A stretch of DNA of 13,094 nt from an uncultured Clostridia bacterium (GCA_934130705.1 CAKOYL010000020.1:1-13094), one strand, 5' to 3'. Shown: positions 6,294 to 13,094, counted from the stretch's first letter. The notes: a model not told the origin generated them from the sequence alone. A program made the numbers and translations.

Positions 6294-6821
6294 TTACGAC
6301 AAAAATCGACAAACCATTACACTTGTAACCATCCCAACAAAATCAGCAATTAAAGCAGCCCACAAAACGAACCTTGTTTTCTTTATTCCTACACTACTTG
6401 TATAAACAGCAATAGTGTATACTGTGGTTTCTGTAGAACCCATTATTACAGAAGCAATTAAACCAATATTACTATCTACCCCAAAATTTTTCATAATATC
6501 AGTTGCTACCGCAATAGATGCACTTCCTGAAATAGGTCTAATGATAGCTAGTGGTAATATTTCTGTTGGAAAATGAACTACATTCAAAATTGGAGTTAAA
6601 ATATTTACAAGTAAATCTATTATTCCTGAACTTCTAAGTGCTCCTATAGCAACAAATAATCCAACTAAAGTAGGAAATATGTTAAAAACAATCCCTATTC
6701 CCTCTTTTGCTCCATCCAAAAAAATATCAAATACTTTTTTTCTCTCCCAAACTCCATATATAACTATTAAAATTATAATTAGTGGCATAGCCAAACTTGA
6801 AACAAAACTTATAAACTTCAT
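6294..6821 (-). CDS. spmB: Spore maturation protein B
   Basis: SpmB is a membrane protein of the nucleoside-recognition (Gate) superfamily; with SpmA it is needed for full dehydration of the spore core in Bacillus. The 175-aa product has several hydrophobic segments (about 5-22, 40-62, 85-105, 125-145 and 155-172). It carries the family signature LAIIRPISGSASIAV together with VIMGSTETTVYTIAVY and the SVGIKK segment. The start at 6821 follows the spmA stop by 10 nt; the likely SD, TTAGGAAAG, lies inside the last codons of spmA, implying coupled expression. The gene is full length and intact although its partner spmA is not. No terminator hairpin follows the stop. Confidence 0.95.
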   Translation of the reverse strand: MKFISFVSSLAMPLIIILIVIYGVWERKKVFDIFLDGAKEGIGIVFNIFPTLVGLFVAIGALRSSGIIDLLVNILTPILNVVHFPTEILPLAIIRPISGSASIAVATDIMKNFGVDSNIGLIASVIMGSTETTVYTIAVYTSSVGIKKTRFVLWAALIADFVGMVTSVMVCRFLS

Positions 6822-6831
6822 ATCTTAATTA

Positions 6832-7397
6832 TTACTTTCCTAACTTAATAAATATTTTAGTAGCAGTTATTCCAGCTATTGCCGCACATATAGTTGCTAC
6901 CCACACTGGTAGAATAATACTTACCGGATTTTGTGAACCGAGTGAGCTTCTTATTGCTATAACAGTAGTTGGAATAATCTGTATTGACGCCGTATTTAAA
7001 ACAATAAAAACTGCCATATCATTTGTTAAAATTTCTTTATTAGCATTTTCCTTTTGCATTGTATTCATTGCCTTTATTCCCAATGGAGTCGCGGCAATAC
7101 ATTAGCTACCATGTTCATCGAAATTTCGTTATACAATTTACTCTCTCTTTTTAAATTCGGAAATAATATCTTCATAAAAGGCCTTAAAAAATTTGTGATC
7201 TTTTTTGAAAAAGACGTTTCACTTGCAATTTTCATAATTCCACTCCACAAACACATTGTGCCTATAAGAGTAAGACATAAATTAACTGCAGTTGATGTAC
7301 TTTCAAAAATTGATTGATTTAAATTATCTAAATTTCCTAAAAAAATTGAATATATAATTGATATTATTATAAAAATTGGCCAAACTATATTTAACAT
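6832..7397 (-). pseudogene. spmA: Spore maturation protein A, frameshifted
   Basis: Partner of SpmB in spore-core dehydration, normally an integral membrane protein. The first part (from ATG 7397, MLNIVWPIF, to the stop at 7074) gives 107 aa ending NMVANV then out-of-family PRLHWE. The remaining C-terminal half continues in another frame from about 7095 to 6832 with AATPLGIKAMNTMQKE and IPTTVIAIRSS. Family members read ANxxGLGNAATPLGIKAM here; the residues equivalent to xGLGN are missing. Restoring about 13 nt would give an uninterrupted 192-aa protein, the normal length. ATG 7397 is chosen over GTG 7406 for family fit and the upstream AGGGTGAT. Both halves keep family sequence, so the lesion is recent or is a sequencing or assembly error. 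The second half has only a TTG (7083) and no ribosome-binding site, so two split genes are unlikely. Confidence 0.85.
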
Positions 7398-7449
7398 TAA
7401 TATCACCCTAACTAATATTATGGCAATTTATTTTTTTTATTACTTTTAA

Positions 7450-7478
7450 TTGACCTATGGTTTTATTTATGATATATA
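7450..7478 (+). promoter_or_regulatory. Promoter candidate for abrB
   Basis: TTGACC (7450-7455), a 17-nt spacer and TATATA (7473-7478) lie 52 nt before the abrB ATG. A TTGTACAA palindrome (7501-7508) between promoter and SD might be an autoregulatory site, which is inference. The spmAB genes are transcribed away from the same gap. Confidence 0.5.
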
Positions 7479-7530
7479 TATATTATATTTAGCATTAGAA
7501 TTGTACAAAGTAACATTAAGGAGGAAAAAC

Positions 7531-7806
7531 ATGAAATCTACTGGAATTATAAGAAGAGTTGATGAATTAGGTCGAGTAGTAATACCTATCGAAATAAGAA
7601 ATCAATTTAATATTGTCGAAAAAGACCCTATTGAAATTTATGTTGATGGTTCTTCTATCGTATTAAAAAAATACGAGCCAAATTGTATTTTTTGTGGTAA
7701 TACAGATAACTTAGTTGAATATAAAGATAAACTAGTATGTGATAAATGTGCTAGCCAACTAAACTTATTACAAGAGGCTTCACAGAAAAAATATGGTAAA
7801 CATTAA
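7531..7806 (+). CDS. abrB: AbrB-family transition-state regulator with a CxxC tail
   Basis: DNA-binding protein of the AbrB/SpoVT swapped-hairpin family, in Bacillus a repressor of stationary-phase genes and itself repressed by Spo0A. The 91-aa product opens MKSTGIIRRVDELGRVVIPIEIR, followed by EKDPIEIYVDGSSIVLKKY, nearly identical in pattern to the B. subtilis N-terminal domain (residues 1-50). The C-terminal half differs. It has two CxxC pairs (CIFC at about 53-56 and CDKC at about 72-75), which suggests a small zinc ribbon, a variant common in Clostridia as I recall. The start at 7531 follows AAGGAGGAAAAAC; a longer frame from 7450 lacks support. It is convergent with rsmI, as in Bacillus. 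The last seven codons form part of the terminator stem. Confidence 0.92.
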   Translation: MKSTGIIRRVDELGRVVIPIEIRNQFNIVEKDPIEIYVDGSSIVLKKYEPNCIFCGNTDNLVEYKDKLVCDKCASQLNLLQEASQKKYGKH

Positions 7807-7832
7807 ATTTTATAATGTTTACCATATTTTTT
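7786..7832. terminator. Bidirectional terminator shared by abrB and rsmI
   Basis: A perfect 20-bp stem, 7786-7805 with 7813-7832, has a 7-nt loop. The left arm is the end of the abrB coding sequence, including most of its stop codon. The arms begin and end in six As or Ts, so each direction gets a U-tract: the plus strand ends ATTTTTT. rsmI ends at 7834 on the other strand, two nt from the stem. Confidence 0.9.
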
Positions 7833-7833
7833 A

Positions 7834-8655
7834 TTAAACAAATAATTTATATATTTCATTCTTATTTACATTTCTATCTTTAGCAACCATTTTAATTATT
7901 TCCTTTTTTTCATACCCCTTATCTTCATAATATTTATAATGCTCTTTGATTGATAATTCATTTAATTTATTTTCATTAGAAATATTATCATTTTCTTCTA
8001 TAATTAAAACTATTTCTCCTTTAATATTTTTTGATTTTTCAATTAAATCATCAATATTTTCTCTTACAAATTCCTCATGAATTTTTGTAATTTCTCTAGC
8101 AAGTACTATTTTTCTATTATTTAATATTTCTTTTAAATCTTTTAAAGTTGTTTCCAATTTATGAGGAGCTTCATAAATAATAATTGTTTTATTTGAATTT
8201 TTTATTTCTTCCAATTTATTTTTTCTTAATTTTTTATTTAATGGTAAAAATCCTAAAAAAGTAAATTCTTTTGTATTTAATCCTGAACAAATTAAAGAAT
8301 TAATCATTGCACAAGCGCCTGGTATTGGAACAACATTTATTTCTTCTTCGATACATTTTTTTATTACTTCTTCACCAGGATCACAAATTCCTGGAGTACC
8401 AGCATCAGATACTAATGCTATATTTTGCCCTTCTTTTAATTTTTCTATTAAAATATCTGATTTCACTTCTTCATTATGTCTATGATAACTAATTAATGGT
8501 TTTGAAATTTCTAAATGATTTAATAATTTTAATGTATGTCTTGTGTCTTCTGCTGCAATTAAATCAACCTCTTGTAATATTTTTATAGCTCTTAAAGTAA
8601 TATCATCTAAATTTCCTATTGGAGTTGCAACTACATATAAAATACCTTTTTCCAT
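7834..8655 (-). CDS. rsmI: 16S rRNA (cytidine-1402 2'-O)-methyltransferase RsmI
   Basis: SAM-dependent tetrapyrrole-methylase-fold enzyme that methylates the ribose of C1402 in the ribosomal decoding centre. The 273-aa product shows the N-terminal YVVATPIGNLDDITLRA (7-23), AAEDTRHT (34-41), SDAGTPGICDPG (83-94), PIPGACAMINSL, and IYEAPHKL. A Lys-rich C-terminal part of about 40 residues fits the small helical extension of the family. The start at 8655 is chosen because GAAAGGAAAAATAAC precedes it and the family begins here; an extension to 8712 would overlap the upstream gene. Only one base separates it from the yabB stop (TAAcATG), so translational coupling is likely. It is cotranscribed with yabB and converges on abrB, as in Bacillus. 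Confidence 0.96.
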   Translation of the reverse strand: MEKGILYVVATPIGNLDDITLRAIKILQEVDLIAAEDTRHTLKLLNHLEISKPLISYHRHNEEVKSDILIEKLKEGQNIALVSDAGTPGICDPGEEVIKKCIEEEINVVPIPGACAMINSLICSGLNTKEFTFLGFLPLNKKLRKNKLEEIKNSNKTIIIYEAPHKLETTLKDLKEILNNRKIVLAREITKIHEEFVRENIDDLIEKSKNIKGEIVLIIEENDNISNENKLNELSIKEHYKYYEDKGYEKKEIIKMVAKDRNVNKNEIYKLFV

Positions 8656-8656
8656 G

Positions 8657-9403
8657 TTATTTTTCCTTTCCATAAATTTTATAAATTTCATCTGTATATT
8701 TACCATCTTCATTATAAATATATAAATTTTCTCTAAATTTTAAAAATGCTTTTCCATTTTTTACCCCTTTAATTAAAACCATTTTAGGAGCATCATTAAT
8801 ATGAGAATAAATAAATCTAATTTCTTTTGGTTCTATTTTATACTTTCTCATAAAGTACAAAATATCAACTAATCTTTCTGGTCTGTGAATCATATAAAAT
8901 TCACCTTTATCTTTTAATAATTTTTTTGAAATATTTATATAATCCTCTAATTTAGCAAGAATCTCATGTCTTGAAATCAATTTTTTTTCATCAATATTTG
9001 TAATTCCAGTATTTTCTTTTTTATAAGGAGGATTTGTTACAATTGCATCAAAAGAATTTTTTTCATATATTTCTTCTAAATTTAAAATATTTTCATTGAT
9101 TATTTTAAATTTATTTTCCAGATTATTTAATTTTATACTTCTTTCTGCCATTTCATAAACTTCTTTTTGAACTTCTACTCCAATTATCTCTTTTAAATTT
9201 GTTTTTCCACACAATAAAATAGAGATAATTCCTGTACCCGTTCCTAAATCCAAAACTTTTGCATTATTTTTAATATTTTTTGCGAAGTCTGAAAGTAATA
9301 CAGCATCAATACCAAAACAAAATCCATTTTTATTTTGAATTATTTTTAAATTTTTAAATTCTAAATCATCAATTCTTTCATTTTCTTTTAATTCTATATC
9401 CAT
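8657..9403 (-). CDS. yabB: tRNA1(Val) (adenine-37 N6)-methyltransferase-like protein (YabB/TrmN6)
   Basis: Class I SAM methyltransferase, probably modifying an adenine N6 in tRNA. The 248-aa product has the YabB opening (ERIDDLEFKNLKIIQNKNGF with FGIDAVLLSDFA), SAM motif I VLDLGTGTGIISILL (50-64), and the N6-adenine catalytic motif NPPY at 124-127. The later IHRPERLVDILYFMRKYKIEPK segment also fits TrmN6. Its RNA target is inferred from the family. GGGAGAATA precedes the ATG at 9403, and a promoter lies at 9443-9471. It forms a two-gene unit with rsmI. Bacillus has an extra small GIY-YIG gene (yazA) between the two; here it is absent and the genes nearly touch. Confidence 0.92.
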   Translation of the reverse strand: MDIELKENERIDDLEFKNLKIIQNKNGFCFGIDAVLLSDFAKNIKNNAKVLDLGTGTGIISILLCGKTNLKEIIGVEVQKEVYEMAERSIKLNNLENKFKIINENILNLEEIYEKNSFDAIVTNPPYKKENTGITNIDEKKLISRHEILAKLEDYINISKKLLKDKGEFYMIHRPERLVDILYFMRKYKIEPKEIRFIYSHINDAPKMVLIKGVKNGKAFLKFRENLYIYNEDGKYTDEIYKIYGKEK

Positions 9404-9442
9404 TATTCTCCCTACTAAATCACATATTTTATTTATTTGAAT

Positions 9443-9471
9443 ATTATATAATAATTTTATAGATTTTGCAA
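9443..9471 (-). promoter_or_regulatory. Promoter of the yabB-rsmI unit
   Basis: On the minus strand TTGCAA (9471-9466), exactly 17 nt and a consensus TATAAT (9448-9443) lie 40 nt before the yabB start. The -10 overlaps a second TATAAT on the plus strand (9447-9452) that could serve the divergent small gene at 9491, although that one has no good -35. Confidence 0.65.
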
Positions 9472-9490
9472 ATTAGAAAGGACTGATATT

Positions 9491-9706
9491 ATGCCAAGTT
9501 TATATAGAGTTGAAAGAAATAATTTTCCACAAGAAAAAATACAAGAAAATAGAGGCGAGAAAAAATCCCCTCCTCCAAAAAAGAAAAAACTAAATTTTAA
9601 AATATGTAAAAAAAATACAATAAATTCATTAAATGAAGTTGAACATTTTTTAAGAGACTTTAACCATTTCTTAAAATATGTAAAATTATATAAAATATTA
9701 AAGTAA
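9491..9706 (+). CDS. Small Lys-rich protein of unknown function, 71 aa
   Basis: I do not recognise this protein. It begins MPSLYRVERNNFPQEKIQEN, has a basic Pro-Lys stretch (KSPPPKKKK, about 25-33) and ends in an amphipathic part rich in Phe, His, Leu and Lys. Overall it is strongly basic, with two cysteines near the middle or none elsewhere depending on the exact reading; no membrane segment is seen. Support for coding is the SD AAAGGACTGATATT before the ATG, a TATAAT 39 nt upstream and a frame that fills the gap between two well-identified genes. The antisense frame here would encode FFFFGGGDFF-type sequence and is less protein-like. The gene is divergent from yabB and converges on the GerMN gene with a 3-nt gap. 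A nucleic-acid-binding role would suit the charge but is speculation. Confidence 0.6.
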   Translation: MPSLYRVERNNFPQEKIQENRGEKKSPPPKKKKLNFKICKKNTINSLNEVEHFLRDFNHFLKYVKLYKILK

Positions 9707-9709
9707 ACT

Positions 9710-10249
9710 TTATTTTCTAACATATTCATCTTTAAATTCTTCATTTACTTGGCCATTTATTAGTATTTTTACTTTATTGACTTCTGTTAATTCTGTAAGT
9801 GTATTAACAATACTTTTTACCATATTTTCTTTTTCATTTTGATTATTTTTATTATAATTTAATAATTCATTTGAAAAATCAACTGTTAAGCATTCTCCTT
9901 CTAATGATGTATTTAATAATTGCGTATTATCTGGAATTAGCTTTTTCAATTTTTCATTTTTAGGACCATTTATTAATAATTCTATTATTGTATTATATGG
10001 AGAAGTAATTACATCTTTAACACTTACAAGTCTTGCTTCGGGTTTCAATGTATTTGACTCACTATCTAAAAAATATAATGTAACTATTGTTTCTCTTGCT
10101 TGTTCTTCTGAAATTTCTTCTTGTGGTGTATATTCGCTTATTTCCTCCTTAGACTTCTTCTCTTTAACATATTTTATTGAAAAGTATCCAATTAAAAAAA
10201 TAGCAATTACTAATACAATAAATGATATAATAATCTTTTTATTTTTCAT
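9710..10249 (-). CDS. Membrane-anchored GerMN-domain protein
   Basis: GerMN is the domain of Bacillus GerM, a protein needed for sporulation and spore germination. The 179-aa product has one N-terminal transmembrane segment (about 5-26). A charged Lys/Glu linker follows (about 28-50), then a single GerMN domain (about 53-168). The domain contains TIVTLYFLDSESNTL, NTIIELLINGP, LIPDNTQLLNTSLEGECLTVDFS and VKILINGQ. The start at 10249 is preferred because AAGGAGGAAAAC precedes it; the frame extends to 10303 without another SD. B. subtilis GerM is a lipoprotein with two such domains; here there is one domain and no lipobox cysteine, so this is a shorter relative. The domain likely faces outside the membrane. 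A TACAAT with no matching -35 lies upstream; sporulation-sigma control is possible but not shown. Confidence 0.88.
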   Translation of the reverse strand: MKNKKIIISFIVLVIAIFLIGYFSIKYVKEKKSKEEISEYTPQEEISEEQARETIVTLYFLDSESNTLKPEARLVSVKDVITSPYNTIIELLINGPKNEKLKKLIPDNTQLLNTSLEGECLTVDFSNELLNYNKNNQNEKENMVKSIVNTLTELTEVNKVKILINGQVNEEFKDEYVRK

Positions 10250-10351
10250 GTTTTCCTCCTTATTTCTTAATTTCTTTTTAATTGTATTATTTGTTTGTCC
10301 CAAATATGCTATTTAAAGTTATTTTTTTATAGTATTCCCAGTTTTTACCAT

Positions 10352-10380
10352 TTGACAAATAGTCATTTTCCGTATAAAAT
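10352..10380 (+). promoter_or_regulatory. Near-consensus promoter of the giant activase gene
   Basis: TTGACA (10352-10357), exactly 17 nt and TAAAAT (10375-10380) match eleven of twelve consensus positions. Transcription would begin near 10387. The leader then opens with 9-base inverted arms, ATTAAATAT (10388-10396) and ATATTTAAT (10409-10417), which could form a 5'-terminal hairpin in the mRNA. Confidence 0.75.
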
Positions 10381-10443
10381 TAGGGTGATTAAATATGTGA
10401 ATTAACCTATATTTAATTAGGGAATAAAAAGGAGCAAAAAATT

Positions 10444-13094
10444 ATGGAAAACATATTACATGTTGGCTTAGATGTTGGTTCAACAACAGTAAAAATTATA
10501 GTAATGGACGAAGAACAAAATACTATATTCAAAGATTACCAAAGACATTTTTCTGATACAAAAAACACTGTTTTCAATGTATTAGAAAACTTAATAAAAA
10601 TGTATCCAAACAATAAATTTACACTTGCACTTACAGGTTCTGGTGCAATGTCTGCAAGTAAATTTTTAGGAGTAGAATTTATACAAGAAGTTGTTTCTTG
10701 CAAAAGAGCAGTTGAAAAATATATTCCTCAAACAGATGTTGTAATTGAACTTGGTGGAGAAGATGCAAAAATAATTTATTTTGATAAATCTATAGAACAA
10801 AGAATGAATGGAACTTGTGCTGGTGGTACAGGTGCATTCTTAGACCAAATGGCATCACTTTTGCACACTGACACAGCAGGATTAAATGAACTTGCAAAAA
10901 CATACCAAACAATTTACCCAATAGCCTCAAGATGTGGAGTTTTTGCCAAAACAGATATACAACCATTAATAAACGAAGGTGCAGCTAAAGAAGATATAGC
11001 AGCATCTATATTCCAAGCAGTCGTAAATCAAACAATTAGTGGACTTGCTTGTGGTAGACCAATAAGAGGAAATGTTGCATTTTTAGGTGGTCCTTTAAGT
11101 TATCTATCTGAACTTAGAAAAAGATTCATAGAAACACTTAACTTAACACCAAAAGAAGTAATTGTACCAGAAGAAGCTCATCTTTTAGTAGCAAAAGGTG
11201 CAGCACTTGATTCTCTAAATACAACACCAATTACAACTGAAGAATTAAAACAAAAAATAGAAAATTTAAGAGTTTCTCACGATAACACAACACATCCATT
11301 AGAACCTTTATTTAAAAATGAAGAAGAATACAAAACATTTAAAGAAAGACACGATAAAGCAAAAGTTGTAAAAAAAGATTTAAAAACTTATGAGGGAGAT
11401 TGCTATTTAGGAATAGATGCAGGTTCAACAACAACAAAACTTGTATTAATAGATAATGAAGGAAATCTTTTATATTCATTGTATGGAAGCAATGAAGGAA
11501 ATCCTTTAAAAAGTGTTATGAAAATGCTTAAAAAGCTATATTCAGATTTACCAGAAAAAGCAATTCTAAGATATAGTGGTGTTACAGGTTATGGGGAAAA
11601 ATTAATTCAAACAGCACTAAATGTAGATTTAAATGAAATTGAAACAATAGCACATTATACTGCTGCAAAACAATTTGAACCTGATGTTACAGCAATTATA
11701 GACATCGGTGGACAAGATATGAAATATATAAAAATGAAAAATGGTGCTATTGACAACATAATGCTAAACGAAGCTTGTTCATCTGGATGTGGTTCATTTA
11801 TTGAAACATTTGCAAAAAGTTTAAATTTAGAAATATCAGAATTTGTAAAAGAAGCAATCAAAGCAAAAAGACCTGTTGATTTAGGTTCAAGATGTACAGT
11901 ATTTATGAACTCAAAAATAAAACAAGCCCAAAAAGAAGGCTATACAGTAGGTGATATTTCAAGTGGACTTTCATACTCAGTAATAAAAAATGCTATTCAA
12001 AAAGTTATGAAAGTAAGAGATACTGCTACTTTAGGAGACCATATAGTAGTACAAGGTGGAACATTCTACAATGATGCTGTATTAAGAGCTTTTGAAAAAA
12101 TAGTAGGAAAAGATGTAGTAAGACCTGACATCTCAGGACTTATGGGAGCTTACGGTATGGCTTTACTTTCAAAAGAACAATATGAGTCAAACCTTGATAT
12201 GGAATACAAATCAACAATTTTAAAAAATGATGAATTAGATAAATTAGAAATAAAAGTTACACACGCAAGATGTAATAACTGTGAAAACCATTGTAAACTA
12301 ACAATAAATAAATTCAATAATGGTTCAATACACGTATCTGGAAACCGTTGTGAAAAAGGTGCTGGAGTTACAACAAACAAGAAGAATCTACCAAACTTAG
12401 TACAATACAAATATAAAAGAATTTTTGATTACAAACCACTAGAAGAAGAATACGCAACAAGAGGAACAATAGGAATTCCTAGAGTTTTAAATATGTACGA
12501 AGATTATCCATTCTGGTTTACCTTCCTTACAAGTTTAGGATTTAGAGTAGTAATTTCTGACAAAACAACAAGAAAAACTTACGAAAAAGGAATGGAATCT
12601 ATGCCATCAGAATCAGTTTGCTACCCAGCAAAACTTTCACATGGACACATAGAAAACTTAATAGAAAAAGGAATCACAACAATATTCTACCCTTGTATGC
12701 CATATTCTAGAAAAGAATATGAAAAAGCGGACAACCACTACAATTGTCCTATAGTAATATCATATTCAGAAGTATTAAAAAATAATGTAGAAGACTTAAA
12801 AACACATAATATCAAATTCTTAAATCCATTCTTACCATTTGATAAAAAGAATTTAGTAAAAAAATTAATGGAATTAGATGAATTTAAAGAATACAACTTT
12901 ACAAAAAGAGAATTAGAAGAAGCTGCAGATAAAGCCGAATCTGAATATCAAAAATGTAAAAAAGATATTAGAGATAAAGGAACAGAAACAGTAAGATATA
13001 TAGAAGAAAATAATTTAAGAGGAATTGTATTAGCTGGAAGACCATATCATATAGACCCTGAAATAAATCATGGAATTGATACATTAATAACATC
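10444..13094 (+). CDS. Giant 2-hydroxyacyl-CoA dehydratase activase-like protein, 3' end cut
   Basis: The open frame starts at ATG 10444 (SD GGAG, 9 nt upstream) and runs 883 codons to the window end without a stop. It has two tandem ASKHA ATPase domains of the BcrA/BadF/HgdC activase type. The first has DVGSTTVK (10-17), ELGGEDAKI, NGTCAGGTGAFLDQM with Cys125 and SRCGVFAKTDI with Cys164. The second has DAGSTTTK (325-332), DIGGQDMKY, EACSSGCGSF with Cys445/449 and SRCTVF with Cys484. In HgdC the equivalent cysteines bind a [4Fe-4S] cluster bridging the dimer. A four-Cys cluster (610, 613, 617, 636) follows, then a DUF2229-type region from about 674 with GIPRVLNMYEDYPFW, SVCYPAKL and FYPCMPY. 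Such proteins of about 1400 aa are widespread in anaerobes; a role as ATP-driven electron donor to a dehydratase is inferred and the partner is unknown. Confidence 0.93.
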   Translation, partial: MENILHVGLDVGSTTVKIIVMDEEQNTIFKDYQRHFSDTKNTVFNVLENLIKMYPNNKFTLALTGSGAMSASKFLGVEFIQEVVSCKRAVEKYIPQTDVVIELGGEDAKIIYFDKSIEQRMNGTCAGGTGAFLDQMASLLHTDTAGLNELAKTYQTIYPIASRCGVFAKTDIQPLINEGAAKEDIAASIFQAVVNQTISGLACGRPIRGNVAFLGGPLSYLSELRKRFIETLNLTPKEVIVPEEAHLLVAKGAALDSLNTTPITTEELKQKIENLRVSHDNTTHPLEPLFKNEEEYKTFKERHDKAKVVKKDLKTYEGDCYLGIDAGSTTTKLVLIDNEGNLLYSLYGSNEGNPLKSVMKMLKKLYSDLPEKAILRYSGVTGYGEKLIQTALNVDLNEIETIAHYTAAKQFEPDVTAIIDIGGQDMKYIKMKNGAIDNIMLNEACSSGCGSFIETFAKSLNLEISEFVKEAIKAKRPVDLGSRCTVFMNSKIKQAQKEGYTVGDISSGLSYSVIKNAIQKVMKVRDTATLGDHIVVQGGTFYNDAVLRAFEKIVGKDVVRPDISGLMGAYGMALLSKEQYESNLDMEYKSTILKNDELDKLEIKVTHARCNNCENHCKLTINKFNNGSIHVSGNRCEKGAGVTTNKKNLPNLVQYKYKRIFDYKPLEEEYATRGTIGIPRVLNMYEDYPFWFTFLTSLGFRVVISDKTTRKTYEKGMESMPSESVCYPAKLSHGHIENLIEKGITTIFYPCMPYSRKEYEKADNHYNCPIVISYSEVLKNNVEDLKTHNIKFLNPFLPFDKKNLVKKLMELDEFKEYNFTKRELEEAADKAESEYQKCKKDIRDKGTETVRYIEENNLRGIVLAGRPYHIDPEINHGIDTLIT

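Noticed and set aside
6832..7083. C-terminal part of spmA as a separate gene starting at TTG 7083
   Set aside because: No SD before the TTG, and conserved AATP residues lie upstream of it in the same frame, so it is a fragment of a broken gene.
9695..9716. AAAGT/ACTTT hairpin between the small ORF and the GerMN gene
   Set aside because: The loop would be 2 nt and the stem is A/T only, so it is not a credible terminator.
9457..9744. Minus-strand 95-aa frame opposite the small Lys-rich gene
   Set aside because: It has no ribosome-binding site, contains FFFFGGGDFF low-complexity sequence and runs into the GerMN gene; it looks like the antisense of the plus-strand frame.

Overview
The window reads as chromosomal DNA of an anaerobic, endospore-forming Firmicute of the class Clostridia. 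Base composition is very AT-rich, Shine-Dalgarno sequences are strong (AGGAGG or AAAGGA type), and at least four products belong to sporulation or germination families: SpoIIR, SpmA, SpmB and a GerMN-domain protein. There is also an AbrB regulator and a giant oxygen-sensitive type dehydratase-activase protein. No rRNA, tRNA, CRISPR array, insertion sequence or phage gene is visible.

Layout. (1) 1-2413, minus strand: an orphan 155-aa protein with its own promoter, a eukaryote-like UDPGP-family nucleotide-sugar pyrophosphorylase closed by a strong terminator, then the N-terminal part of an alpha-phosphohexomutase. The last two fit one route: sugar-6-P to sugar-1-P to UDP-sugar. (2) 2654-5965, plus strand: spoIIR, murA, the metallo-beta-lactamase-fold gene yycJ and rlmH. 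murA has a TTG start and its own promoter; the last three are tightly spaced and end in a hairpin terminator. (3) 5966-6293: a compact intergenic region with a near-consensus minus-strand promoter and an unlisted 33-aa hydrophobic ORF with an exact AGGAGG. A leader stem can pair with part of that SD. A weaker plus-strand promoter could make a short RNA ending inside this ORF. (4) 6294-7397, minus: spmA-spmB, with spmA broken by an apparent loss of about 13 nt in its conserved GLGNAATP motif. (5) 7531-9403: abrB (+) converging on yabB-rsmI (-), the gene order of Bacillus, sharing a 20-bp terminator stem that begins inside abrB. (6) 9491-10249: a small Lys-rich ORF (+) and a membrane-anchored GerMN protein (-). 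(7) 10444-end: a very large activase-like protein, cut by the window edge, behind a near-consensus promoter.

Functionally the region mixes housekeeping functions (cell-wall precursor synthesis, ribosome and tRNA methylation) with genes for sporulation stages: the SpoIIR signal, spore-core dehydration by SpmAB, and GerM-type germination or engulfment functions. Most attention should go to the broken spmA, the 33-aa ORF with its surrounding signals, and the orphan 155-aa gene under a palindromic promoter.
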